Assembly: GCA_958295955.1 (NCBI GenBank)
Contig: OY282420.1
Span: 109,714-150,235 of the forward strand
From: an uncultured Bryobacterales bacterium
Lineage (GTDB): Bacteria; Acidobacteriota; Terriglobia; Bryobacterales; UBA6623
Length of the DNA stretch: 40,522 bases
Reading direction: 5' to 3'
The notes under the pieces are model-generated. The model was not told the DNA's origin. It did no database searches and worked only from the letters and a program-made list of their open reading frames with translations. Within the stretch, counting starts at the first letter, position 1. Every line of letters starts with the position of its first letter. Made by a program: the position numbers and the translations under genes. Below, one piece after another: positions 7,683-15,350 of this stretch.

Positions 7683-9227
7683 GTGCATAGTGCTAACCTG
7701 TCCGTCTTGCAGTACTTGGCCGACAATGGGCCGATTTTGTTCCTGACGGCCGTCTATCTGGCGGCCTGCCTGGGCGTCGGCCGGTATTTCAGCAAGCGCG
7801 CCTCGAAAGGCGTCAGCGAATTTTACGTCGCCAAACGCGAGATCCCCGGATGGGTCGTCTCGCTTGCGTTCTTTTCGACGTTCGCCAGCACCAACACCTA
7901 TATCGGGCAAGCCGGCCAAGCTTTCGCCGCCGGCTTGAGTTGGGCCTGGGTGGGAGTCTTCTGGACCGTTTTCTGCATGATTTCGTGGCTGCTGCTCGGC
8001 CCGCGCCTGCGCGACCAGACCGCCGGCCTCAAATCGGTCACCATCCCCGACTATTTCGATTTCCGTTATAAAAGCCCGCTCTCGCGGGCCATTCGCGTGC
8101 TGGCCGCGGCGACCATCCTGTTCGCGACGTTGTGGTACATGGCCGGCATCGCCAAAGGCTGCGCTCATCTGCTCGAAACCGTTCTCGACATTCCTTACGC
8201 CTGGGGCGCCGCCGTCATTATCTTCTGCACCTGCGCCTACACCGTCATGGGCGGGATGTACAGCGTTCTCTGGACCGACGCCGTGCAGGGCGTGATGATG
8301 TTGGTCATCGCCCTGATTATGCTTGCGATCCCGTTCGTTTACGTGGGGGGCGTCGGAGAAACGATGCGCCGCATCGGCGACGTGCGGCACGTCACGGCCG
8401 CGGGCGAGCCGATGGGCGACGGCCTGGTGACGTTCGGCGCCCTCGTCTCGTTTACCTACATTCTCGGCATCGGCCTGGCGGTCGGCGCCAAGCAGATCGC
8501 GGAGCCGCGCTGCCTGGTGCGTTTCTATTCCGTGGACAGCGCCCGCGGCATGCGCTTCGCCATGACCTGGACCCCCGTTTTTCTGGGCGTGTCTCTGGTC
8601 TGCGTCATGGGGCTGGGCGCTCTGGTCCACGGCATGGCCGACGAGCGGGAAGCGGCCTATCTGATCCACCATACGGACGAAGTGGTCGGCTTCATGCTTG
8701 CCAAATTCGATAACCCCTGGGTCAGCGGACTCTGCATCATGGGTCTGTTCGCCGCAGGCATGTCGTCGCTCGCCTCGGTCATGCTCATCGTCGGCACGGC
8801 CGCCGTCGGCGATATCTGGAACGTGTACCGGCCAATGAGCGCCGCGTCCGTGGTGCGCATGACGAAACTGGCGATCGCCGCCTACTCGGTCGTCGTATTC
8901 CTTTGCACGGTGTTCCCGCCCGCCGGCATCGTCGAGCTCACCAGTTTTTCCGGCGCGGTGTTCGCCGCCGGCTTCTTCCCGGCCGTCTTCGGGGGCCTCT
9001 ATCTCCGCTGGGGAACCGGACACGGCGCTTTCTGGTCGATGCTGATCGGTATGCTAACTTGCGTGGCGTGGCGCTTCTTTTTTCGATTCGAATACGCAAC
9101 CCTGCGCGACGTTCACGAGATCATTCCGTCGTTTCTGATTTCTCTGGCGGCATTTCTCGTAATCAGCAAGCTGACCGCCTCGAAAGCGCCGGACGAACGG
9201 CATTTGAAGCTGGTATTCGGTCGTTAA
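7683..9227 (+). CDS. Sodium:solute symporter (SSS family)
   Basis: An integral membrane protein of about 514 residues with some 13 hydrophobic segments. Family features are GRYFSKRASKGVSEFYVAKRE before the first loop, FFSTFASTNTYIG in the Na+ site region, and the YTVMGGMYSVLWTDAVQGVMM block diagnostic of SSS transporters. These couple Na+ entry to uptake of sugars, carboxylates or amino acids; the substrate cannot be read from sequence. The frame is open from a TTG at 7557, but that extension is polar and low-complexity and overlaps the relic region. GTG 7683 is used here. TTG 7707 is also possible, with TGCTAACCT just upstream as a possible extended -10. Its stop overlaps the ribosome site of the VOC gene, implying coupling. 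Confidence 0.88.
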   Translation: MHSANLSVLQYLADNGPILFLTAVYLAACLGVGRYFSKRASKGVSEFYVAKREIPGWVVSLAFFSTFASTNTYIGQAGQAFAAGLSWAWVGVFWTVFCMISWLLLGPRLRDQTAGLKSVTIPDYFDFRYKSPLSRAIRVLAAATILFATLWYMAGIAKGCAHLLETVLDIPYAWGAAVIIFCTCAYTVMGGMYSVLWTDAVQGVMMLVIALIMLAIPFVYVGGVGETMRRIGDVRHVTAAGEPMGDGLVTFGALVSFTYILGIGLAVGAKQIAEPRCLVRFYSVDSARGMRFAMTWTPVFLGVSLVCVMGLGALVHGMADEREAAYLIHHTDEVVGFMLAKFDNPWVSGLCIMGLFAAGMSSLASVMLIVGTAAVGDIWNVYRPMSAASVVRMTKLAIAAYSVVVFLCTVFPPAGIVELTSFSGAVFAAGFFPAVFGGLYLRWGTGHGAFWSMLIGMLTCVAWRFFFRFEYATLRDVHEIIPSFLISLAAFLVISKLTASKAPDERHLKLVFGR

Positions 9228-9240
9228 GGAGGAACAGGAA

Positions 9241-10041
9241 ATGAAAGCTACGAGAAGGCGGTTTTTGAGCGCCGCGGCGGGTTTCGCCGCCGCCGGGAAT
9301 CTCAAGGCCGACGCGGGCCTGTTTCACGCCGTCTCGCTCAATCATTTGTCGCTGACGGTCCCGGACGTGAAGAAAGCCGGCGAGTATTACGCCGGGCTCT
9401 TGGGCGCGCGGATCTTTCGCGATATGGGCGAGCGGGGGCGAATGCTTGGGTTACAGCGCAACTACCTCGCGTTGTTTCAGGGAGACGAGCCCGGCCTCAA
9501 CCATTTTTCTCCCGGCGTGGACGGCCACGACGAATCCGGAGCGGGCGACATCCTGAAGCGGCGCGGCTACGAGCCGTTCGAGCGCGCCCCGAATATCTGG
9601 GCCTGTCTCGACCCCGACGGCATTCAGCACCATCTCTCCGAGACGATGCGCCGCGAAGACCAGGTCGCCGAGGCGCTGCGCAAAGACCCCAACCCCGATT
9701 CCATCCTGCATGCGGTCGACGTGAACCACGTCGCCCTGCGCGTCAGCGATGTCGGCCGCTCGGTGGATTGGTACCAGGGGCTGATGGGCTTGCCGCTCAT
9801 TCAACGCAGCGGCAACTCTGCGTTCCTCGGTCTGGGCGGCAATTTTCTCGCGCTGTTCCAAAGCGGCAACCCCGGAGGCGCCGCGCATTTCTGCTTCTCG
9901 GTGGACGACTACGAGCCACAGAGAGTGACCGCCAAGCTGGCCGCGCACGGCATTCAGGCTCGGAGGCGCGCGGACCGTCTCTACTTCGAGGACTTGAACG
10001 GCTTGACCGTCCAGGTTTGCGCAGAAGGCCACCAACCGTGA
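9241..10041 (+). CDS. Tat-leader protein with two VOC (glyoxalase/dioxygenase-fold) domains
   Basis: A twin-arginine leader (MKATRRRFLSAAAGFAAAG) precedes two consecutive vicinal-oxygen-chelate modules. The first spans about residues 30-135 (NHLSLTVPDVKKAGEYY, His35; GLNHFSPGV, His88) and the second about 157-262 (NHVALRVSDVGRSVDWY, His163; AAHFCFSVDDYE, His216). Paired modules of this kind bind a divalent metal in extradiol dioxygenases, glyoxalases and related enzymes. The exact reaction is unknown, and export of a VOC enzyme is unusual. AAGGAGGAACAGGAA gives a strong ribosome site for this start. It sits between the symporter and a Tat-leader FAH-fold enzyme, suggesting uptake and extracytoplasmic processing of the same compound class. 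Confidence 0.88.
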   Translation: MKATRRRFLSAAAGFAAAGNLKADAGLFHAVSLNHLSLTVPDVKKAGEYYAGLLGARIFRDMGERGRMLGLQRNYLALFQGDEPGLNHFSPGVDGHDESGAGDILKRRGYEPFERAPNIWACLDPDGIQHHLSETMRREDQVAEALRKDPNPDSILHAVDVNHVALRVSDVGRSVDWYQGLMGLPLIQRSGNSAFLGLGGNFLALFQSGNPGGAAHFCFSVDDYEPQRVTAKLAAHGIQARRRADRLYFEDLNGLTVQVCAEGHQP

Positions 10042-10126
10042 ACGAAATTTCGCCGCGCACAAACCGAGTCGGAAGCGCTATCATCTGTAAGGCGCAATTC
10101 CCAAGACGTGTAAAGGAGCAAAACCG

Positions 10127-10975
10127 ATGGATATGACTCGACGTGGATTTCTGGCGGCAGGCGGCGCGGCGCTCGCGCTCCCCGGTCTGCGCGCTCAGTC
10201 CGGCGCGACCCAATACGTTCGCTACACCGAGGGCAAGGTCACGCACTACGGCGAACTCGAAGGCGATGTCATCTACCCCCTCGACGGCAGCGTCCTGGGC
10301 AGCCGCAAACGCCGCGGCGGCAAGGTGAACCTCGCCGACGTGACTCTCCGCTATCCCGTCAAGAGCCCCAAGGTCCTCGCCGTCGGACTCAATTACAAGA
10401 GCCACATCGGCAATCGCCCGGCGCCGACCCGCCCCGAAATCTTCTACAAGCCCACCACGGCGCTGCAAGACCCCTTCGGGCCGATCATCGTCCCGCCGGG
10501 ATCGAAAGATCTGCACTACGAGGCCGAATTCGTAATCGTCATGGGCAAGCGCGCCCGCCGCGTCTCCGAGGCCGACGCCGCAAGCTATATCCTCGGCTAC
10601 ACCTGCGGCAACGACGTCTCCGAGCGCAACTGGCAGAACGGTTCGATCGACAACGACCAAGACATGCAGTGGTGGCGGGGCAAGGGCTGCGACACCTTCG
10701 CGCCGATGGGGCCTTCCATCGCCGTCGGTCTGGACTACAACGCCCAGGAGATCGAGTTGCGCCTGAACGGCGCAGTCAAGCAGCAGCAGAAAATCAGCGA
10801 CCTGTTGTTCGGGCCGCCAGCCATCGTCAGCTTCATCAGCCAACATGTCACGCTCGAACCCGGCGACGCCATCTTCACCGGCACGCCCGGCTCCACGAGC
10901 GCGATGAAAGCCGGCGACAAGGTAGAAGTCGAAATCAGCGGCATCGGCATTTTGGAGAACACGGTTCAGGCCTAG
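10127..10975 (+). CDS. Fumarylacetoacetate hydrolase (FAH) fold protein with a Tat leader
   Basis: Residues 1-24 (MDMTRRGFLAAGGAALALPG) form a Tat-type signal. The rest is a FAH-family domain: KVLAVGLNYKSHI, FYKPTTAL, then the metal-binding YEAEFVIVMGKRAR, GYTCGNDVSERNWQ, and the C-terminal LEPGDAIFTGTPGST plus GDKVEVEISGIGILENTV. Relatives hydrolyse or decarboxylate acylpyruvates, fumarylpyruvate and 2-keto-3-deoxysugar acids using Mg2+. The substrate here is not determinable. An AAAGGAG site at 10112-10118 fixes the start. Together with the upstream VOC protein it may form an exported catabolic pair. Confidence 0.88.
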   Translation: MDMTRRGFLAAGGAALALPGLRAQSGATQYVRYTEGKVTHYGELEGDVIYPLDGSVLGSRKRRGGKVNLADVTLRYPVKSPKVLAVGLNYKSHIGNRPAPTRPEIFYKPTTALQDPFGPIIVPPGSKDLHYEAEFVIVMGKRARRVSEADAASYILGYTCGNDVSERNWQNGSIDNDQDMQWWRGKGCDTFAPMGPSIAVGLDYNAQEIELRLNGAVKQQQKISDLLFGPPAIVSFISQHVTLEPGDAIFTGTPGSTSAMKAGDKVEVEISGIGILENTVQA

Positions 10976-11172
10976 GCTCGACAGGCGGATGGCTTGAAGT
11001 ATTGTCGATTACGCGAACGACCGTGTCGCGGAACTCGATGCTCCGCAGAGTATGGCGATGAAGGTCGATAGTGACGACAAAGCGTACTGTTGACGGCTGC
11101 CGGGTTGCTCTTTTCGTCCCGAGCGCAGCCGTGCCGCGAAACCTCCGCGCCCCCGTCAGCGCCCCCAATCTC

Positions 11173-12402
11173 ATGCCGCGTATCTCGCTTGCCGCCCTTC
11201 TCCTGTTGGCGTCGGCCTCGGTACTGTCCGCCCAGTCCACCGCCGATTGCGGCGCGGCGAGTCATCTCCTCGACGTTTCCAAGTTCGCGGGCGCCGGCGA
11301 GCAGTACGCAAAACCAAGCGTCGAAGGCGCCTGCGAAGGCAATGATTTCGTCATCCGTTCCAACGGCATTCCCCACTACGAGTTCGTTCAAATCACCCCG
11401 AACCCTTTGACCGCACAAAAAAACGAGTTCCGCCTGCCCCGTCGTCCGCAACTCGCGGAAGAGCCTACCTCGATCCCCTTCCTCGGCTCGACCGGCGTGG
11501 CGGTCAACGGAATCGCCCTCTACGGACCCAACGAAGGCCCCGTCCCCGCGGTCGAGCGCTTCGGCGACCCGATCTTCAACGCCATCATGGACGAGTGCAT
11601 GGGACACACCGCAGATCAGTACCACTACCACGCGCTCAATCAACCCTGTCTCACCGACGGCGTGAAGGAAGGGGCGCCGTCTCCGGTCCTGGGCTACGCG
11701 CTCGACGGCTTTCCGGTCCGCGGCCCCCTCGGCTGCGCCGACAAGAATTGCAACGCGGTCATTCGCTACGAAAGCTCGTGGGAAATGACCGGCGACCCGA
11801 CCGTCAACGCCTGGCAAGCCTATACGTTCGTCGCAAAGGAAGAGCGGCAATTCCTCGACCGCTGCAACGGCCACAGCGGACCCGCAGGCGATTACCACTA
11901 TCACGCCACCGCGACGTTTCCCTATATTCTGGGTTGCTATTCCGGAAAGCCCAACCTGCCCGAGCGGCCGCGGTCGAGCCGCGCCCGCCGCCCGCGTCCG
12001 GGAGGGCCGCGGCCCGGGCCGCCTGGCGGACCGGGCGCCGGACGCCGCGGCCCCCAGCCGGGAGGACGCAGCGGACCGCGCTTCCGACCGGGCGATCTTG
12101 CCGCCGCCGCCGCGCGTCTGGCCGTGACCGAGGAAGACTTGGCCGCGGTCATCGACCGGGAGGCATTGCGCGCCTACCTGCGCGACCCGGAAAACGTCTC
12201 GTTCGATTTCGCGGCGGCCGCCAAGAAACTTCACTTGAACGAGAAGGTTCTGCGCCATGCTCTGGAACAACAAATCCCGACGCCCGTGGCTTATAAGGGC
12301 CATCGTCCGGGCTGCACCACCACGCCCGAAGGCTATTTGCTCTGCCACCCCGACGCCGTTCATCGCTTGGTAGATCAAATACAGGGGCGGCCGCAGCCCT
12401 GA
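11173..12402 (+). CDS. YHYH domain protein, secreted, with an Arg/Gly/Pro-rich linker
   Basis: From the ATG at 11173 the protein has 409 residues: a signal peptide (MPRISLAALLLLASASVLSAQ), then a YHYH domain with two copies of the motif (Tyr150-His153 in DQYHYHALNQPCL and Tyr241-His244 in GDYHYHATATFPYILGC). Conserved Cys residues and a GYALDGFPVRGP segment lie between them. Residues about 265-306 are almost purely Arg, Gly and Pro, then comes a helical region (VTEEDLAAVIDREALRAYL) and a short Cys-containing end. YHYH proteins are extracellular and of unknown activity; the His clusters suggest metal binding. The frame is open back to GTG 11071, but only the later start gives a signal peptide at the N-terminus. 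It lies 4 bp before the first sulfatase. Confidence 0.82.
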   Translation: MPRISLAALLLLASASVLSAQSTADCGAASHLLDVSKFAGAGEQYAKPSVEGACEGNDFVIRSNGIPHYEFVQITPNPLTAQKNEFRLPRRPQLAEEPTSIPFLGSTGVAVNGIALYGPNEGPVPAVERFGDPIFNAIMDECMGHTADQYHYHALNQPCLTDGVKEGAPSPVLGYALDGFPVRGPLGCADKNCNAVIRYESSWEMTGDPTVNAWQAYTFVAKEERQFLDRCNGHSGPAGDYHYHATATFPYILGCYSGKPNLPERPRSSRARRPRPGGPRPGPPGGPGAGRRGPQPGGRSGPRFRPGDLAAAAARLAVTEEDLAAVIDREALRAYLRDPENVSFDFAAAAKKLHLNEKVLRHALEQQIPTPVAYKGHRPGCTTTPEGYLLCHPDAVHRLVDQIQGRPQP

Positions 12403-12406
12403 CCGC

Positions 12407-13834
12407 ATGCGATTGGAGAACAAATTGCTGTTACGAATCTTCCTGGCGGCGGCGCTGCCCGGACTCTTGTGCGCCAAGACCAACATTCTTTTCATGATCG
12501 CGGACGATCTCGGCTGGAACGACGTCGGCTATCACGGAAGCGAGATCGCAACGCCCAACATCGACGCGCTGGTCCGCAAAGGCGTCGAGCTCGACCGCTA
12601 CTACGCTTTCCCTGTTTGCAGTCCCACCCGCGCGGCGTTGATGACGGGGCGCTCGCCGGTCCGCATGGGCATCGACAGCCCGATAGGCCCCAACGGCGGC
12701 CTGCCGTTGGACGAGCATCTCCTCCCCGAAACGCTGCGCGCCGCCGGCTACCAGACCTTAATGACCGGCAAGTGGCACCTAGGTCTGGAGCGAGCGGCCT
12801 CTCACCCCTACAACCGCGGCTTCGACCGTTCCCACGGGCATCTCGGCCCCGCCGTTGACTACTTCACCCACATCTGGAACGGCGGGCTGGACTGGCAGCG
12901 CAACGGGGAAGCGCTTCGCGAGGAGGGCTACTCCACCGAGCTCATCGTCCGCGAAGCCGTCTCCCTGATCGCGGGCCGCGACAAATCGAAGCCGATGTTC
13001 CTGTACGTCGCTTTCAACGCCCCGCACACGCCCCTGCAAGCGACCGAGAAATACCTCGACCGCTATGCCGGCATCGCCGATGTCAATCGAAAACACTTTG
13101 CCGCCATGGTCAGCGCCGTTGACGACGGCGTCGGCGCGATACTCGATACCCTGCGCGCCGAAGGACTGGACAAAGACACCATCGTCGTCTGGGTAAGCGA
13201 CAACGGCGGCAACGAGAGGGCCGGGGCCGACAACAGCCCCTTCCGCGGGGGCAAGGGAAACGTGTTCGAAGGCGGAATCCGCGTGCCCGGAACGATCTAC
13301 CGGCACGGCGTTCTGGAAGGGCGCAAGTTCACGCGGCAGATCACGGCGCACGATTGGTTCCCGACGCTGGCGGCCGCCGTGGGCGTCAAGCCGCAAAACG
13401 CCAAAAAATTTGACGGCCTGGACATGTGGGCCGTGCTTGCAGACGGCGCGGAACCGACCCGCGGCGACACGATCATCGGCGTCGACGGCCATTACGCCAT
13501 ATTCCGGGACGGCTGGAAATTCGTCGAATACACGCCCCGCAACGGCACGGAGACGACGACCCATCTGTTCCGTATCGAAGACGACCCCAACGAAGAGCAC
13601 GACTTCATCGACGAAAAACCCGACTTGGCCCAGCAACTTCTCGCCGCGATTCGAGCCGTTCCGCGCCCGCCTTCAGTGAGCCGGGACGTCGGCCCCGCGA
13701 GCCGCCCCGGCGGAGCCCGCGGCAACAAGGCCGCGAAAAAGAAAGGCCGCCGGGGACCCGGAGCCCGTAATCCCCGCGAGGGTTGGCCGGAAGAAACCCG
13801 CGCCCCCTGGGTCGAGACTGCAATCCGCGACTAG
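12407..13834 (+). CDS. Arylsulfatase-type sulfatase, secreted (first of a tandem pair)
   Basis: A 475-residue formylglycine sulfatase. After a signal peptide (about residues 1-23) come the metal ligands IADDLGW (Asp33, Asp34), the signature CSPTRAALMTGR with the modifiable Cys71, Pro73 and Arg75, GKWHLG, and WVSDNGGN. The enzyme would hydrolyse sulfate esters, probably on sulfated sugars, in the periplasm or outside; the exact substrate is not readable. It needs a formylglycine-generating enzyme, which is not in this window. The C-terminus has a lysine/arginine/glycine-rich tail before the final NPREGWPEETRAPWVE. It starts 4 bp after the YHYH gene, probably in one operon. Part of its active-site DNA is nearly identical to the next gene. 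Confidence 0.93.
   Translation: MRLENKLLLRIFLAAALPGLLCAKTNILFMIADDLGWNDVGYHGSEIATPNIDALVRKGVELDRYYAFPVCSPTRAALMTGRSPVRMGIDSPIGPNGGLPLDEHLLPETLRAAGYQTLMTGKWHLGLERAASHPYNRGFDRSHGHLGPAVDYFTHIWNGGLDWQRNGEALREEGYSTELIVREAVSLIAGRDKSKPMFLYVAFNAPHTPLQATEKYLDRYAGIADVNRKHFAAMVSAVDDGVGAILDTLRAEGLDKDTIVVWVSDNGGNERAGADNSPFRGGKGNVFEGGIRVPGTIYRHGVLEGRKFTRQITAHDWFPTLAAAVGVKPQNAKKFDGLDMWAVLADGAEPTRGDTIIGVDGHYAIFRDGWKFVEYTPRNGTETTTHLFRIEDDPNEEHDFIDEKPDLAQQLLAAIRAVPRPPSVSRDVGPASRPGGARGNKAAKKKGRRGPGARNPREGWPEETRAPWVETAIRD
12579..12658 (+). repeat. Near-identical DNA block shared by the tandem sulfatases, copy 1
   Basis: This 80-bp block encodes the formylglycine active-site region (GVELDRYYAFPVCSPTRAALMTGRSP). 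It matches 14046-14125 except for one T/G difference at a synonymous-position Val codon, while flanking DNA differs at many third positions. That pattern suggests gene conversion or a recent duplication of the segment. Confidence 0.85.
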
Positions 13835-13852
13835 AGGCGGGACAGGGAACGC

Positions 13853-15262
13853 ATGCAATTGTCCCGAAAAACAAGGATTCCGCTCGCTTTTTCCGTTTCT
13901 CTCGCGGCCGTGTTTTTGTCGGCCGCATCGAGCTTGGCGGCCGCGGCCAACATCGTCTTTTTCCTGGCCGACGATCTCGGCTGGAACGACGTCGGCTACC
14001 ACGGCAGCGAAATCCGCACGCCCAACATCGACCGCTTGGCCAAGGAAGGCGTCGAGCTCGACCGCTACTACGCTTTCCCTGTGTGCAGTCCCACCCGCGC
14101 GGCGTTGATGACGGGGCGCTCGCCGATCCGCATGGGCGTCGACCGCCCGATCGAAACCCAAAACGGCGTCCCGCTGGACGAGCGCTTCCTGCCGCAGATT
14201 CTGCAAGCCGCCGGCTACGAAACCATGATCGCCGGCAAGTGGCATCTCGGACTCGAGCACGTCGATTATTTCCCGGCGGCAAGAGGCTTCGACCGATGGT
14301 ACGGCCACTTGGGGCCGGCCATCGATTACAACACTCATATCTGGAGCGGCGGACTCGATTGGAATCGCGACGGCAAGGCGATTCACGAGGAAGGCTACGC
14401 CACCGAGCTCATTGCCGCCGAAGCGGCGCGCAATCTGCGCGAGCGCGACAAGTCCAAGCCGGCGTTCCTCTACGTCTCCTTCAATGCTCCCCATGCGCCG
14501 CTGCAAGCGCCCAAGAGATACATCGACGGCTACGCCGGCATCGCCAACCGCAACCGCCGCATTTACGCCGCCATGGTCGAAGCGATGGATGACGCGGTCG
14601 GCGCAATCCTCGCCGCGCTCGAAGCCGAGGGAATGGCCGGCGATACGCTAATCGTCTGGGCCGACGACAACGGCGGAGCAGCCCGCTTCGGCGCCGACAA
14701 CGCTCCTCTGCGCGGCGGCAAGGGCGGCTCTTTCGAGGGCGGCATTCGCGTGCCGGCGCTGATTCATTGGCCCGCGCAACTCGAACCGGCCAAGTTCGGG
14801 CAACAGATGACCGCGCTCGATTGGCTGCCGACCTTGACCGCGGCGCTGGGCATCGCTCCGAAGCCGGGCAAGAAGCTCGACGGCTACAACATGTGGCCCG
14901 CGCTGAAAAGCGGCGAGACGATCGCCCGCGGACCGACGCCGATCGGCATGCGCGACAGCTATAGCGTATTTCACGACGGCTGGAAGTACGTGGAGCACCG
15001 CGGGCGCGGCGAGAGCGAAGCGCTGCCCTACCTTTTCCGCATCCTCGACGATCCTGCTGAGAAGAACAATCTCATCGCCAAGCGCCCCGGCGTAGCCCGG
15101 GAAATGGCCGCGCTGTTGCACGCCATGCCCCGAGCGCCGACCGTCGCGCCCGACGTGCGACGGCCGGGTTCGGGCGGCCGCGGTCCAGGCCGCGGCGCAG
15201 GCGCGCAAGGCTGGAGCGAAATCACCGATATCCCCTGGGTCGAACGCGCAAAACGCGACTGA
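13853..15262 (+). CDS. Arylsulfatase-type sulfatase, secreted (second of a tandem pair)
   Basis: A 469-residue paralogue of the preceding sulfatase, 18 bp downstream. It has a longer signal peptide (to about residue 31), metal ligands LADDLGW (Asp40, Asp41), formylglycine signature CSPTRAALMTGR (Cys78, Pro80, Arg82), GKWHLG, and WADDNGGA. Domain order and length match its neighbour throughout, and both end in a basic, glycine-rich tail followed by a PWVE motif, so they arose by tandem duplication. The pair probably acts on related sulfated substrates with different fine specificity. From about 14046 to 14125 the DNA matches 12579-12658 at all but one base. Confidence 0.93.
   Translation: MQLSRKTRIPLAFSVSLAAVFLSAASSLAAAANIVFFLADDLGWNDVGYHGSEIRTPNIDRLAKEGVELDRYYAFPVCSPTRAALMTGRSPIRMGVDRPIETQNGVPLDERFLPQILQAAGYETMIAGKWHLGLEHVDYFPAARGFDRWYGHLGPAIDYNTHIWSGGLDWNRDGKAIHEEGYATELIAAEAARNLRERDKSKPAFLYVSFNAPHAPLQAPKRYIDGYAGIANRNRRIYAAMVEAMDDAVGAILAALEAEGMAGDTLIVWADDNGGAARFGADNAPLRGGKGGSFEGGIRVPALIHWPAQLEPAKFGQQMTALDWLPTLTAALGIAPKPGKKLDGYNMWPALKSGETIARGPTPIGMRDSYSVFHDGWKYVEHRGRGESEALPYLFRILDDPAEKNNLIAKRPGVAREMAALLHAMPRAPTVAPDVRRPGSGGRGPGRGAGAQGWSEITDIPWVERAKRD
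14046..14125 (+). repeat. Near-identical DNA block shared by the tandem sulfatases, copy 2
   Basis: Second copy of the 80-bp active-site block described at 12579-12658. It is in the same frame and encodes the same residues, including the Cys converted to formylglycine. Confidence 0.85.
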
Positions 15263-15350
15263 ACGATCGACGCCGGCCGGTTCGCCTTCCCGGCGATAGC
15301 GCAACGGCCATACGCTACCCTGGTTGCTCGCCCCTGAGAAAGACCCTCCC

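Noticed and set aside
7548..9023. 491-codon His/Asp/Gly-rich open frame on the minus strand
   Set aside because: Antisense to the sodium:solute symporter. The His-rich look is what reversed hydrophobic codons give.
10976..11172. Possible small gene or regulatory RNA before the YHYH gene
   Set aside because: Short open frames lack ribosome sites and family features, and no convincing stem or riboswitch core is visible; the stretch is under 200 bases.
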